IMG/VR virus record: IMGVR_UViG_3300043429_000469
Span: 1 to 38,967 of that record
Length of the DNA stretch: 38,967 nt
Source of the DNA: a virus
Strand: one strand, 5' to 3'
The notes under the pieces were generated by a model. It searched no databases, was not told the DNA's origin, and worked only from the letters and a program-made list of their open reading frames with translations. Made by a program: the position numbers and the translations under genes. Of this stretch, positions 12,954-19,393 are shown piece by piece. The first letter of the stretch is position 1, and every line of letters starts with the position of its first letter.

Positions 12954-13271
12954 TTCCACTGCGGGGCTTTCTCCTGGGCGTCTCGGGGCGTCCAACTGAG
13001 TCGAGATGCGCGTTCGGTTCCCGCATGTGGATTGATCCATAGACGCCGCAAAACGCGCAGTCCCCGAGACTCATTCCCTGAGCTTTTCAAGCAATTGAAG
13101 GCTCAGTTCACCAATGCTGGTCAGGTTTCCTCCGTTTCCCTGACTAGCGCGGGCGCGGCGTCTAGGCAGGCTGGTTCCCCCGCCAAGTCGCGCCCGCTTC
13201 CATTCGTGCATGTAGATCACCTTACACATTCGACCGTCTCCAATGTTTCACCTGCTCGCAACAGTGAAACT
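12954..13271 (+). ncRNA. Structured non-coding block A (early)
   Basis: No convincing gene fills 12832-13288, but perfect inverted repeats do: GTCTCGGGG (12980-12988)/CCCCGAGAC (13062-13070), enclosing TGCGCGTT (13007-13014)/AACGCGCA (13052-13059); CTGAGC (13078-13083)/GCTCAG (13101-13106), enclosing TTCAA/TTGAA with a GCAA tetraloop; GTCAGG (13120-13125)/CCTGAC (13139-13144); GCGGGCGCG (13149-13157)/CGCGCCCGC (13189-13197); GTTTCAC (13245-13251)/GTGAAAC (13264-13270). An open frame (12828-13319) crosses the block, but its product looks unlike a protein. I infer a structured leader or regulatory RNA. Strand is taken from the operon direction. Confidence 0.5.
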
Positions 13272-13288
13272 AAGGGGAGATTGTTTGC

Positions 13289-13642
13289 GTGTCTGAAAAA
13301 AGAGTTTGCAAGATCATGAGTGGCGTTGCCGACGCTCAGGCATGGGCGAACGAACTTGTCCGGCGTGAAAGCCGTGGGCCGGGTGACATGGAAAACGCCA
13401 TGCGCCGCTTGGAGGCTCGATACGGCATTCCGTGGCGAACGTTCTGGCAGCTTCGCTATCGCGCGCCAAAGGATGTGTTCGTTGGCGTCTTCCTCCAACT
13501 CAAAGCTGCTTACGATGCAGAAGGCATCCGGCAAGAAAGGCTACTCGCGCATGAGCGCAAGATCACGGAAGCCAAGGTTCTGGCTTTTGCGGCTTTGGGC
13601 AGCACGTCTTCTCACATGGATAGCAAGGAAAATCACCAATGA
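13289..13642 (+). CDS. Conserved early phage protein
   Basis: 117 residues from GTG 13289, chosen for the strong AGGGGAG 9 nt upstream; ATG 13316 (MSGVADAQAW...) is the alternative. 'ELVRRESRGPGDMENAMRRLEARYGIPWRTFWQLRYRAPKDV' is a highly conserved block I know from rhizobial phages, possibly a DNA-binding helix bundle ('YGIPWRTFWQLRYR' looks like a recognition helix). The hairpin GTTTCAC/GTGAAAC ends right before its ribosome site and could affect its translation. No function is established. Confidence 0.75.
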   Translation: MSEKRVCKIMSGVADAQAWANELVRRESRGPGDMENAMRRLEARYGIPWRTFWQLRYRAPKDVFVGVFLQLKAAYDAEGIRQERLLAHERKITEAKVLAFAALGSTSSHMDSKENHQ

Positions 13643-13725
13643 GGGAGTGGGTTAAGATTTGGTACTACGCCATTCGGGAAGTGACGAAGCTGATTATCAA
13701 GGCGATCAGAAGGTGGCGGCGATGA
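13639..13725 (+). CDS. 28-residue basic peptide
   Basis: ATG 13639 overlaps the previous stop (ATGA); the product is MREWVKIWYYAIREVTKLII then KAIRRWRR. It is amphipathic, aromatic and strongly basic at the C-terminus, which would suit membrane-surface or nucleic-acid binding. Supported by coupling and by filling the gap before the MTase-like gene. Unproven. Confidence 0.4.
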   Translation: MREWVKIWYYAIREVTKLIIKAIRRWRR

Positions 13726-13741
13726 AGGCGCGGGTATTGAA

Positions 13742-14332
13742 GTGACCCTGCGCGTTCTTATTGCCTGCGAATTTTCCGGCACTGTTCGCCGCGCCTTCCG
13801 TGCGCTGGGGCATGACGCTTGGTCTTGTGATCTGCTTCCGGCAGAGGATGGAAGCCCGCACCACATCCAAGACGATGTTACTTATGTCAGGAAGGCGGGG
13901 CAGTGGGACCTGATAATTGCCCACCCTCCCTGCACACATCTGGCTGTCAGTGGCGCAAGGTGGTTCAAGGACAAGCAGCGGGAACAGGCAGAAGCACTGC
14001 GTTTTGTTCGGGAGCTTCTTGATGCGCCCATTCCCCACATCGCGCTCGAAAACCCCGTCAGCATCATCAGCAGCCGCATCCGCAAGCCGGATCAGATTTA
14101 TCATCCCTATCACTTCGGTCATGGAGAGGTGAAGAAGACTTGTCTTTGGCTGAAGAACTTGCCGCCATTGCAGCATACAAATGTGGTCGAAGGCCGAGAA
14201 CCGCGCGTTCATAAAATGCCGCCTGGGCCGAACAGGTGGCGCGAACGCTCTAGGACCCCGGAAGGAGTTGCAGCCGCTATGGCTGACCAATGGGGGCGGT
14301 ATGTCTCACAGATAAAAAGGGACGCAGCATGA
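13742..14332 (+). CDS. DNA cytosine methyltransferase-like protein
   Basis: 196 residues from GTG 13742. The fold resembles C5-cytosine methyltransferases: 'VLIACEFSGTVRRAFRALGHDAWSCDLLPAE' in place of motif I-II, 'WDLIIAHPPCTHLAVSG' with the Pro-Cys catalytic motif IV, and 'HIALENP' as motif VI. The C-terminal target-recognition part is short, and the protein is smaller than typical M.C5 enzymes, as is usual for this phage family. It may modify phage DNA against host restriction; activity is unproven. Confidence 0.7.
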   Translation: MTLRVLIACEFSGTVRRAFRALGHDAWSCDLLPAEDGSPHHIQDDVTYVRKAGQWDLIIAHPPCTHLAVSGARWFKDKQREQAEALRFVRELLDAPIPHIALENPVSIISSRIRKPDQIYHPYHFGHGEVKKTCLWLKNLPPLQHTNVVEGREPRVHKMPPGPNRWRERSRTPEGVAAAMADQWGRYVSQIKRDAA

Positions 14333-14769
14333 CCGGATACAAGCACGGTTACGCGCGCCCAGAGTTTCGCAGTCCAACCTATCGCAGTTGGGAGTGCGCC
14401 CGCGCGAGGTGTCGCAATACCAATGATCCAAGTTATCAGGAGTACGGGGGCAGGGGCATCAAGTTTTCCCCTGCGTGGGACAAGTTTACAGACTTTCTAG
14501 CCGACATGGGTCACCGCCCGCGTGGGCATTCGCTGGACCGTATTGACGTTGATCGGGATTACGAACCTGGCAATTGCCGTTGGGCGACTGCGAAGCAACA
14601 GGGCCGCAATAAGAGAAACAATGTTGTTGTTACGTTTCGCGGCCAGACGCTGACACTTATGGAATTGGCTGAAACAACCGGGCTTCCATATCAGCGTCTG
14701 AATGAACGCATTGTGAGGCGTGGTTGGGACGTTGAGCGCGCCGTTACGGAGGCCCCCCGTGGTTGGTAG
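14329..14769 (+). CDS. HNH/AP2-like homing-type protein
   Basis: 146 residues from ATG 14329 (ATGA overlap). Residues 10-100 match a phage family with 'SPTYRSWECARARCRNTNDPSYQEYGGRGIKFSPAWDKFTDFLADMG', 'HSLDRIDVDRDYEPGNCRWATAKQQGRNKRNN'; D-R-I-D and NCRWA are its invariant parts. These are HNH-related and often annotated as homing endonucleases. The tail 'TFRGQTLTLMELAETTGLPYQRLNERIVRRGWDVERAVTEAP' is a DNA-binding-type repeat often attached to such nucleases. Confidence 0.75.
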   Translation: MTGYKHGYARPEFRSPTYRSWECARARCRNTNDPSYQEYGGRGIKFSPAWDKFTDFLADMGHRPRGHSLDRIDVDRDYEPGNCRWATAKQQGRNKRNNVVVTFRGQTLTLMELAETTGLPYQRLNERIVRRGWDVERAVTEAPRGW

Positions 14770-15739
14770 CCTTAAAACCCGCCTGACCCTCGCTCACCTT
14801 CCACCCAGCGTGAACGCAAAGAAGTACCAGCGCATTCCAGTTGATCGGGTGGTCGAGTCCTATGCAAGGACGCGCTCTGTTTGGAAGACGGGCGAAGAAT
14901 TGGGGATTGCGGGACAAACCGTAGCTAGCAAACTTAAGAAGGCAGGCATTCGGGCATTTCAGTCGCCGATGACCGAAGAGGACCGCCGTGTAATTCGCGA
15001 GTATTACGAAACGACACCAGTTGCGAAGTTTGACCTAAACGTGCTGGCCAATCAGCTAGGTCGCACTCGTCATTTGATTTGCCGCCGCGCCCGCGAAATG
15101 GGTCTTACAATAATGGGGCGCGTCAGAAACGACGAGGTTCTTTCTCGCCTAAGCGAGAAAACCAGGGAGCGTTGGAAGAATCAACCGCACCCGCGTGGCT
15201 ATCTTGGATACAAGCACGGACCAGAAACGCGGAAGAAGTTGTCTGTCGTTTCCAAACGACATTGGGACGGCATGTCAGAAGACCAGAAGGCTGACCTTGT
15301 AATGAAGCAACTGAGGACCAAGGTGGATAAATACGGCAGTGTTGCCCCTAATGTTCGGCGCGGTTCCTGGAAGGCTGGATGGCGCGAAATAGGAACGGTG
15401 CGGAAGTTTTTCCGGTCAAGGTGGGAGGCCAATTATGCCCGCTATTTGGAATGGCTAAAGCAGCGCGGTGAAATATCTGAATGGCAACATGAACCTGAAA
15501 CATTCTGGTTTGAAGCCATCAAGCGCGGCGTTCGCAGCTACCTCCCAGACTTCAAGGTTACTGAGTTGGGCGGTTCCGTTGCCTACCATGAAGTTAAGGG
15601 ATGGTTCGACGCCCGAAGCAAAACAACTATTCGCCGCATGGCTAAGTATCACCCGACAGTGAAACTCGTTGTTATCGACAAGACTCAATATGCCTCAATT
15701 TCGAAGACCGTTGGCGCGTTGATAGAGGGATGGGAGTAA
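14759..15739 (+). CDS. PD-(D/E)XK homing-type endonuclease with HTH repeats
   Basis: 326 residues from GTG 14759, with GGAGG 6 nt upstream and an 11-nt overlap with the previous gene. Residues 30-100 hold two HTH-like units ('WKTGEELGIAGQTVASKLKKAGI' and 'FDLNVLANQLGRTRHLICRRAREMGLT'). Next is a NUMOD3-like 'GYKHGPETRKKLSVVSKRHW'. The C-terminal nuclease domain has 'RSRWEANYARYLEWLKQRGEISEWQHE', then 'YLPDFKV' and 'AYHEVKGWFD', giving E...PD...ExK, in the style of DUF1064 or VSR-like nucleases. This is a modular homing nuclease, possibly mobile. Confidence 0.75.
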   Translation: MVGSLKTRLTLAHLPPSVNAKKYQRIPVDRVVESYARTRSVWKTGEELGIAGQTVASKLKKAGIRAFQSPMTEEDRRVIREYYETTPVAKFDLNVLANQLGRTRHLICRRAREMGLTIMGRVRNDEVLSRLSEKTRERWKNQPHPRGYLGYKHGPETRKKLSVVSKRHWDGMSEDQKADLVMKQLRTKVDKYGSVAPNVRRGSWKAGWREIGTVRKFFRSRWEANYARYLEWLKQRGEISEWQHEPETFWFEAIKRGVRSYLPDFKVTELGGSVAYHEVKGWFDARSKTTIRRMAKYHPTVKLVVIDKTQYASISKTVGALIEGWE

Positions 15740-15743
15740 CTGC

Positions 15744-16349
15744 ATGACCTACTGGACTGAAGCAGCGATTGCCAAACACCTTGAAGGGCGGTTCTTCGCT
15801 CTTGAGCAACTCAACACGGGCAAGTTCCGTGTCACAGACCTTAACGAGGTTCCTGAACCCGAAGCGCCGTCTGTCCCGGCCTCACGCTGGAATGACATAG
15901 AACTGGCGAACCTTGTCGAACTCAAGCGGCAGGGCAAGACCCACGCCCAATGCGGTGAGATGCTGGCCCGTACTGAGGCCGCTGTCATGGACAAGTGGCA
16001 GGACCGTGCAGCGTGGATGCACCGGGTTGACGTTCCCCGCAAGGAAGCCACTCTGCTGCTGGATGACATTGCCCGCGCTGTCTGCGGCGTCTACGGGGTG
16101 GGTAAGAACGACTTCATGAGCATCCGCCGTGCGCCCAAGTTGGTTGAGGCCCGACAGGTGTTCTCATGGTTTGCCAAGCGGTTCACATCGTTTTCATTCC
16201 CGCAGATCGGTCATTTCAGCAACCGCGACCACTCGACGGTCATTCATGGCTTCCGCAAGGTTGACGAGCGGCTGGACCGCTACAGGACGAATATCGAACT
16301 GATTGCCTTCGACCTTGGCGTTTCCCTGGACGAGCGGGAGGCAGCATGA
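15744..16349 (+). CDS. DnaA domain IV-like origin-binding protein
   Basis: 201 residues; GGGAG precedes ATG 15744. Residues 48-92 resemble an SANT/HTH segment ('RWNDIELANLVELKRQGKTHAQCGEMLARTEAAVMDKWQ'). Residues 105-185 match the DNA-binding domain IV of DnaA: 'LLDDIARAVCGVYGVGKNDFMSIRRAPKLVEARQVFSWFAKRF' and 'IGHFSNRDHSTVIHGFRKV', the last being the DnaA signature (DHSTV). There is no AAA+ ATPase. It probably binds the phage origin, which I place in the replication gene four kb-frames downstream near 16830. Confidence 0.85.
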   Translation: MTYWTEAAIAKHLEGRFFALEQLNTGKFRVTDLNEVPEPEAPSVPASRWNDIELANLVELKRQGKTHAQCGEMLARTEAAVMDKWQDRAAWMHRVDVPRKEATLLLDDIARAVCGVYGVGKNDFMSIRRAPKLVEARQVFSWFAKRFTSFSFPQIGHFSNRDHSTVIHGFRKVDERLDRYRTNIELIAFDLGVSLDEREAA

Positions 16350-16537
16350 AAAAGCGCCGCACTCGTTGGACTGATTTGCTTGATGAATACATTTTTAGGA
16401 AGCGGTCAGCGGGTGAGCCGCTTCGCTTCATCAGCACGGTGATTGACTGTTCCCCGGAGGCGGTGAGGCATCGCTACCGCAAGCTGTGCAAATGGCGCGG
16501 CTATGAAGATGTGGACAGAAGGAAAATCAGAGCATGA
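16346..16537 (+). CDS. Small basic DNA-binding-type protein
   Basis: 63 residues, ATGA overlap. 'RTRWTDLLDEYIFRKRSAGEPLRFISTVIDCSPEAVRHRYRKLCKWRG' looks like a SANT/Myb-type or HTH fold and repeats the pattern of residues 48-92 in the preceding protein. Very basic. Probably a nucleic-acid-binding accessory of replication. Confidence 0.6.
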   Translation: MKKRRTRWTDLLDEYIFRKRSAGEPLRFISTVIDCSPEAVRHRYRKLCKWRGYEDVDRRKIRA

Positions 16538-16629
16538 GCGGCGCGGCGTTCGGGACCGTGCTTCTCGTCGCCGTGCTTTGTGTTGTGTTCCTTGCTTATC
16601 GCATGGGTGTTGAGAACGGGCGTCTTTAG
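16534..16629 (+). CDS. 31-residue membrane peptide
   Basis: ATG 16534 overlaps the preceding stop (ATGA); the product is MSGAAFGTVLLVAVLCVVFL then AYRMGVENGRL. One membrane helix with a short polar C-terminus. Ordinary ORF cut-offs miss it. Role unknown. Confidence 0.5.
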   Translation: MSGAAFGTVLLVAVLCVVFLAYRMGVENGRL

Positions 16630-16687
16630 CAATCGCCGTGTACTTCGCGCCATTTCGTCGCCACAGAACGTAGAGATAAACTGTAAG

Positions 16688-17338
16688 ATGAACTTATCCG
16701 CAACCATAGCCAAGATGCGAGCCGCTGGTCTGTCCAGCGAGGCGATATTGGCCGTGCTTGAGTGTATCGTCCTTGAGACGAAGCCCGAGAAGTCAGGTGC
16801 TGCGCGGAGGCAAGCGGCCTATCGGGAGCGTAACGCGTTACGTAACAAGCGTAACAGTGACGTAACAAGTGACGTTTTGGTTTCCCCCCTTGGTCCCCCC
16901 CTTGAAGGTTTCCCCACACCCCTTCCTAAAACCCCCCCTATAATCCCCCCATCCTCGAAAAATACCAAGGCGCGTGGCGTTTCGCTTCCCAGCGATTGGG
17001 AACCCGATGCCAAGACCTGGAACCTTGCAGATCAGCTTGGTTTCACAAGCCAAGAGGCGTGGGACCAACTCGAAAGGATGCGGGATTGGGCCGGGAATGC
17101 CGGGGCCAAGGGCCTCAAATCTGATTGGAATGCCGCTTTCCGCAACTGGTTGAAAAGGGCCGCTGATGACCGCAGAAACAAACCTCAAGCCGCTGTACAG
17201 CGTAACAACAACGCCGACTCGTTCGCAATCCTCGATGCCGTCTTTGACGAGGCAATCCGTCGAACGGATGGAAGCGGGGAAGCGGGCCGCGAAGAAGATA
17301 ATTTCGAGCTTCCCGGATTACGGAAAAGCGCCGCCTGA
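16688..17338 (+). CDS. Replication protein carrying the putative origin
   Basis: 216 residues from ATG 16688 (MNLSATIAKMRAAGLSSEAILAVLE...). The C-terminus, 'DWEPDAKTWNLADQLGFTSQEAWDQLERMRDWAGNAGAKGLKSDWNAAFRNWLKRAAD', is the conserved tail of phage replication-initiation proteins. The linker in residues 48-95 is encoded by repeated GTAAC motifs followed by C-tracts (RNALRNKRNSDVTSDV, then many prolines). Position and architecture recall lambda O, whose gene contains the origin. SD is weak. The last 173 nt overlap the next gene. Confidence 0.75.
   Translation: MNLSATIAKMRAAGLSSEAILAVLECIVLETKPEKSGAARRQAAYRERNALRNKRNSDVTSDVLVSPLGPPLEGFPTPLPKTPPIIPPSSKNTKARGVSLPSDWEPDAKTWNLADQLGFTSQEAWDQLERMRDWAGNAGAKGLKSDWNAAFRNWLKRAADDRRNKPQAAVQRNNNADSFAILDAVFDEAIRRTDGSGEAGREEDNFELPGLRKSAA
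16829..16875. repeat. GTAAC iterons (putative origin)
   Basis: GTAAC occurs at 16830, 16842, 16851 and 16862, its inverse GTTAC at 16837, and the near-copy GTGAC at 16857 and 16869, all within 45 bp and spaced 9-12 bp. The 9-mer GCGTTACGT (16835-16843) is shared with the dyad at 12910-12918. Such direct repeats in an initiator gene are typical of lambdoid origins. Confidence 0.55.
16884..16950 (-). other. Six C-tracts: G-quadruplex potential on minus strand
   Basis: Runs of 6, 7, 4, 4, 7 and 6 cytosines lie at 16884, 16895, 16912, 16919, 16932 and 16945. The minus strand therefore has six G-tracts of four or more within 67 bases, enough for a quadruplex. They directly follow the iterons and encode a Pro-rich linker. 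Confidence 0.65.
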
Positions 17339-17789
17339 GTATGTGGTGAACTTGGCCGAAAGCCTGTCCTACCTCAACGAAGAGGAACTGGCTGTGGTCC
17401 TGCACCCGCTCAATGGCGTTGCTGCCCGCACCAAGTTCCTGCCGACCTTTGCAGACATTTCCGCCGTGCTGGTCGAGCATCGCGCCAAGCAAGAGCAGTT
17501 CAAGCCCGCGCACACGCAGTACAAGCGACTGACGGATGAGCAGGGGCCGTGGGACAGGGAAACCGACTACGAGCGAAAGGCCCGCGTGGTGAGGGAACTG
17601 CTTGGTTACAACCCGTCTCCCCACGCCCAGCGCACGGAAGAGGCCAAGCGTGTGTTGGTGCCGCCCACCGCCGAAGACTTGCGGAACCTGAAACTGAAGA
17701 CACCACCCGGCCCAATCTCTCGGCAATTGCGGGAAAAGCTAGAGGCGGAAGGTTGGCCGTTCATCCCCAGCGAGGAACAAAACGCATGA
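17166..17789 (+). CDS. Replication-module protein, possible helicase loader
   Basis: 207 residues from ATG 17166 (AAAAGGG upstream); ATG 17235 is possible. The core 'KKIISSFPDYGKAPPEYVVNLAESLSYLNEEELAVVLHPLNGVAARTKFLPTFADISAVLVEH' is a conserved block I know from replication modules of rhizobial phages. By position, directly after an O-like gene, it corresponds to lambda P, but there is no sequence proof that it loads helicase. The C-terminus is charged and Pro-rich. Its first 173 nt lie within the replication gene in another frame. Confidence 0.65.
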   Translation: MTAETNLKPLYSVTTTPTRSQSSMPSLTRQSVERMEAGKRAAKKIISSFPDYGKAPPEYVVNLAESLSYLNEEELAVVLHPLNGVAARTKFLPTFADISAVLVEHRAKQEQFKPAHTQYKRLTDEQGPWDRETDYERKARVVRELLGYNPSPHAQRTEEAKRVLVPPTAEDLRNLKLKTPPGPISRQLREKLEAEGWPFIPSEEQNA

Positions 17790-17950
17790 GCGAAGGAATG
17801 CTCCAACTCATCAGCGCCCTACAGCGGGAAGCCCAGCTTGCGGAGGATGACTACCGCGCCTTGCTCAAACGCTACGATGACGCGCTCAAGCGGCTGAACG
17901 ACATGCAGGCTGAACTGGAATATCTCAGGCAGGAGGTGAACCGTGGGTGA
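17786..17950 (+). CDS. 54-residue coiled-coil protein
   Basis: ATG 17786 overlaps the previous stop; longer readings in this frame are shadows. 'ALQREAQLAEDDYRALLKRYDDALKRLNDMQAELEYLRQEVNRG' is a continuous heptad-type helix. Probably a small oligomerising accessory. No function known. Confidence 0.6.
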   Translation: MSEGMLQLISALQREAQLAEDDYRALLKRYDDALKRLNDMQAELEYLRQEVNRG

Positions 17951-18128
17951 TTGGGCGCATGAGGAAGACGAATACAATCTGCGGGCTGCCGCAACTGCTT
18001 TGTATCTTGCGGGCCGCTGGACATGCGACCAGCCAGTGAATGAAGCGGAATTATGGGAAAACTTGAGGGATGCCCTTGGATTGCCAAGGGGCACTGAAAC
18101 CGCCCGCGCAGCAAAGGCCAAGCAATGA
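17943..18128 (+). CDS. Hypothetical helical protein
   Basis: 61 residues from GTG 17943, preceded by AGGAGG and overlapping the previous gene by 8 nt. 'NLRAAATALYLAGRWTCDQPVNEAELWENLRDALGLPRGTET' is helical. No family recognised. The excellent ribosome site supports translation. Confidence 0.6.
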   Translation: MGDWAHEEDEYNLRAAATALYLAGRWTCDQPVNEAELWENLRDALGLPRGTETARAAKAKQ

Positions 18129-18694
18129 ATTTCCGCGATGATAGCATAAGGGCAGTGTGTCCACTTTTCCAAGTGGAAGGCGGCGGTTCAACTCCGACCT
18201 CATCGCTCCAGCTTTATATTGGGGAGGTTAGCCTAGACCTCGCCATTCAGCTTGTGGCGCTGTGGCATTCGCGCCTGCCCAAGGTGGACAAGTCAAACAT
18301 GACCCGCACCCGCCATCTGTGGTGCGTAGGCGCTGAACATGGCGGCAAGTGGTACGCGGTAGCCATTTGGACAAACCCCATATCCCCAACCTACGCTCAC
18401 AAGCCATTCCTTGAGTTACGCCGCATGGCAATTTCGGATGACGCGCCCAAGAACACGGCGTCAAGGATGCTTGGCATTATGGCCCGCATGATCCGCAAGC
18501 GGTATCCGGCAGTCACGAACCTCATCAGCTACCAAGACACGGACGTTCATACCGGGACGATCTACGCCGCAGCCGGATGGCGGCCGGAAGGCTTCCGCAA
18601 GGGCGGTGAAGACATTTGGACAACGAACAACCGCAGGCGCGCAAAGCAGCAGGCGGCTGGTGACAAAATCCGCTGGGAAAGGAAAATCGCTTAA
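18125..18694 (+). CDS. Mom-like GNAT-fold protein
   Basis: 189 residues, ATGA overlap. 'LALWHSRLPKV'-like start (VALWHSRLPKVD), 'KWYAVAIWTNPIS', 'FLELRRMAISDDAPKNTASRMLGIMARMIRKRYP' and 'NLISYQDTDVHTGTIYAAAGWRPEG' form a well-known phage family of the GNAT fold. The same blocks occur in Mu Mom, which adds a carbamoylmethyl group to adenine and protects DNA from restriction. I infer a DNA-modifying, anti-restriction role; the chemistry here is unproven. The Lys/Arg-rich C-terminus suits DNA binding. Confidence 0.7.
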   Translation: MNFRDDSIRAVCPLFQVEGGGSTPTSSLQLYIGEVSLDLAIQLVALWHSRLPKVDKSNMTRTRHLWCVGAEHGGKWYAVAIWTNPISPTYAHKPFLELRRMAISDDAPKNTASRMLGIMARMIRKRYPAVTNLISYQDTDVHTGTIYAAAGWRPEGFRKGGEDIWTTNNRRRAKQQAAGDKIRWERKIA

Positions 18695-19146
18695 TGTGGC
18701 TAATCCTCCGCACCGACTTCCGCAAGGAACCCTATGTGGTTTCCCAGATTGCCAACCGTGGCTTTACCGCATGGCATCCGGTCCAGGTTATAGCCACACG
18801 CCCCGCAGTAGCCCGCCGCGTCACAGCCAAGGCCCAGCTACGGGCTTACCGTGAGATAGCGATATTACCCCGCCGCGTGTTTGGATGCCTGCCAGTGGCC
18901 TCCGTAGACGATTTAAACGGCATTCGGCATCTGGTGGGCGTCGAGTTTGACGGCGACATGCGCCCGGTGGTCATACCTGACGGGCAGATCGCGGCATTTC
19001 GGGCTGTGATTGACGCGGAGAACAGGGCGGCATTGGCGCTATCACAATCTGCTAGCAGAAAACAGAAGGCAAAATGGCGCGATTTGAAGGAGGCGTTGCT
19101 GGAAATGGTTGACCAAGCCAAGGCGCAATTGGAGCAGGCGGCATGA
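18694..19146 (+). CDS. NusG-like (NGN-only) antitermination candidate
   Basis: 150 residues; TAATG overlap with the previous gene. Residues 1-100 fit the NusG N-terminal domain: 'MWLILRTDFRKEPYVVSQIANRGFTAWHPVQV', then 'REIAILPRRVFGCLPV', 'IRHLVGVEFD' and 'PVVIPDGQIAAFRAVI', parallel to RfaH and LoaP. The KOW domain is absent; instead a charged helix (about 105-150) follows. NGN domains clamp RNA polymerase and suppress pausing and termination. It is the last sizeable early gene, immediately before a structured RNA and terminator that precede the late genes. A lambda Q-like function is my inference. Confidence 0.7.
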   Translation: MWLILRTDFRKEPYVVSQIANRGFTAWHPVQVIATRPAVARRVTAKAQLRAYREIAILPRRVFGCLPVASVDDLNGIRHLVGVEFDGDMRPVVIPDGQIAAFRAVIDAENRAALALSQSASRKQKAKWRDLKEALLEMVDQAKAQLEQAA

Positions 19147-19262
19147 GTTTCTGGACACCCCAACAAGAACGGCAATTGGTGTGGGCGCTTCGTGGGGCGA
19201 TTTTGGTTGCATGTATTGGCAGCGGAATTGTTGGCTTTGCAGTCGCAAAGTTACTGCTGTGA
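19143..19262 (+). CDS. 39-residue membrane protein
   Basis: ATG 19143 overlaps the NusG-like stop (ATGA). 'FWTPQQERQLVWALRGAIL' is followed by 'VACIGSGIVGFAVAKLLL', one membrane helix. The stop overlaps the next GTG. Too short for ordinary ORF calls. Function unknown. Confidence 0.5.
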   Translation: MSFWTPQQERQLVWALRGAILVACIGSGIVGFAVAKLLL

Positions 19263-19378
19263 AAACCGCCACAAAAAAGTCGCAATTACCCCCGATCTTG
19301 CACGATGACGAATTGCATATGCCGCTCAAGAGGGTTCGCCCCGTGGCTGTAAACGCTGCACCGTTCGCGGCGTGTTGA
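19259..19378 (+). CDS. 39-residue basic protein
   Basis: GTG 19259 overlaps the preceding TGA (GTGA). The product starts MKTATKKSQLPPILHDDELH and continues MPLKRVRPVAVNAAPFAAC; it is basic and Pro-rich with a terminal cysteine. It is the last coupled reading frame before the non-coding block. Function unknown. Confidence 0.4.
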   Translation: MKTATKKSQLPPILHDDELHMPLKRVRPVAVNAAPFAAC

Positions 19379-19393
19379 GAAGAATTGCCTGAA

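Noticed and set aside
12878-13090. Minus-strand open frame in block A
   Set aside because: Opposite to the operon direction, no ribosome site, and open only because both strands share palindromic GC-rich sequence.
16884-16950. Programmed frameshift at the C-tracts
   Set aside because: The replication protein stays in one frame to its conserved C-terminus, so slippage is not required.
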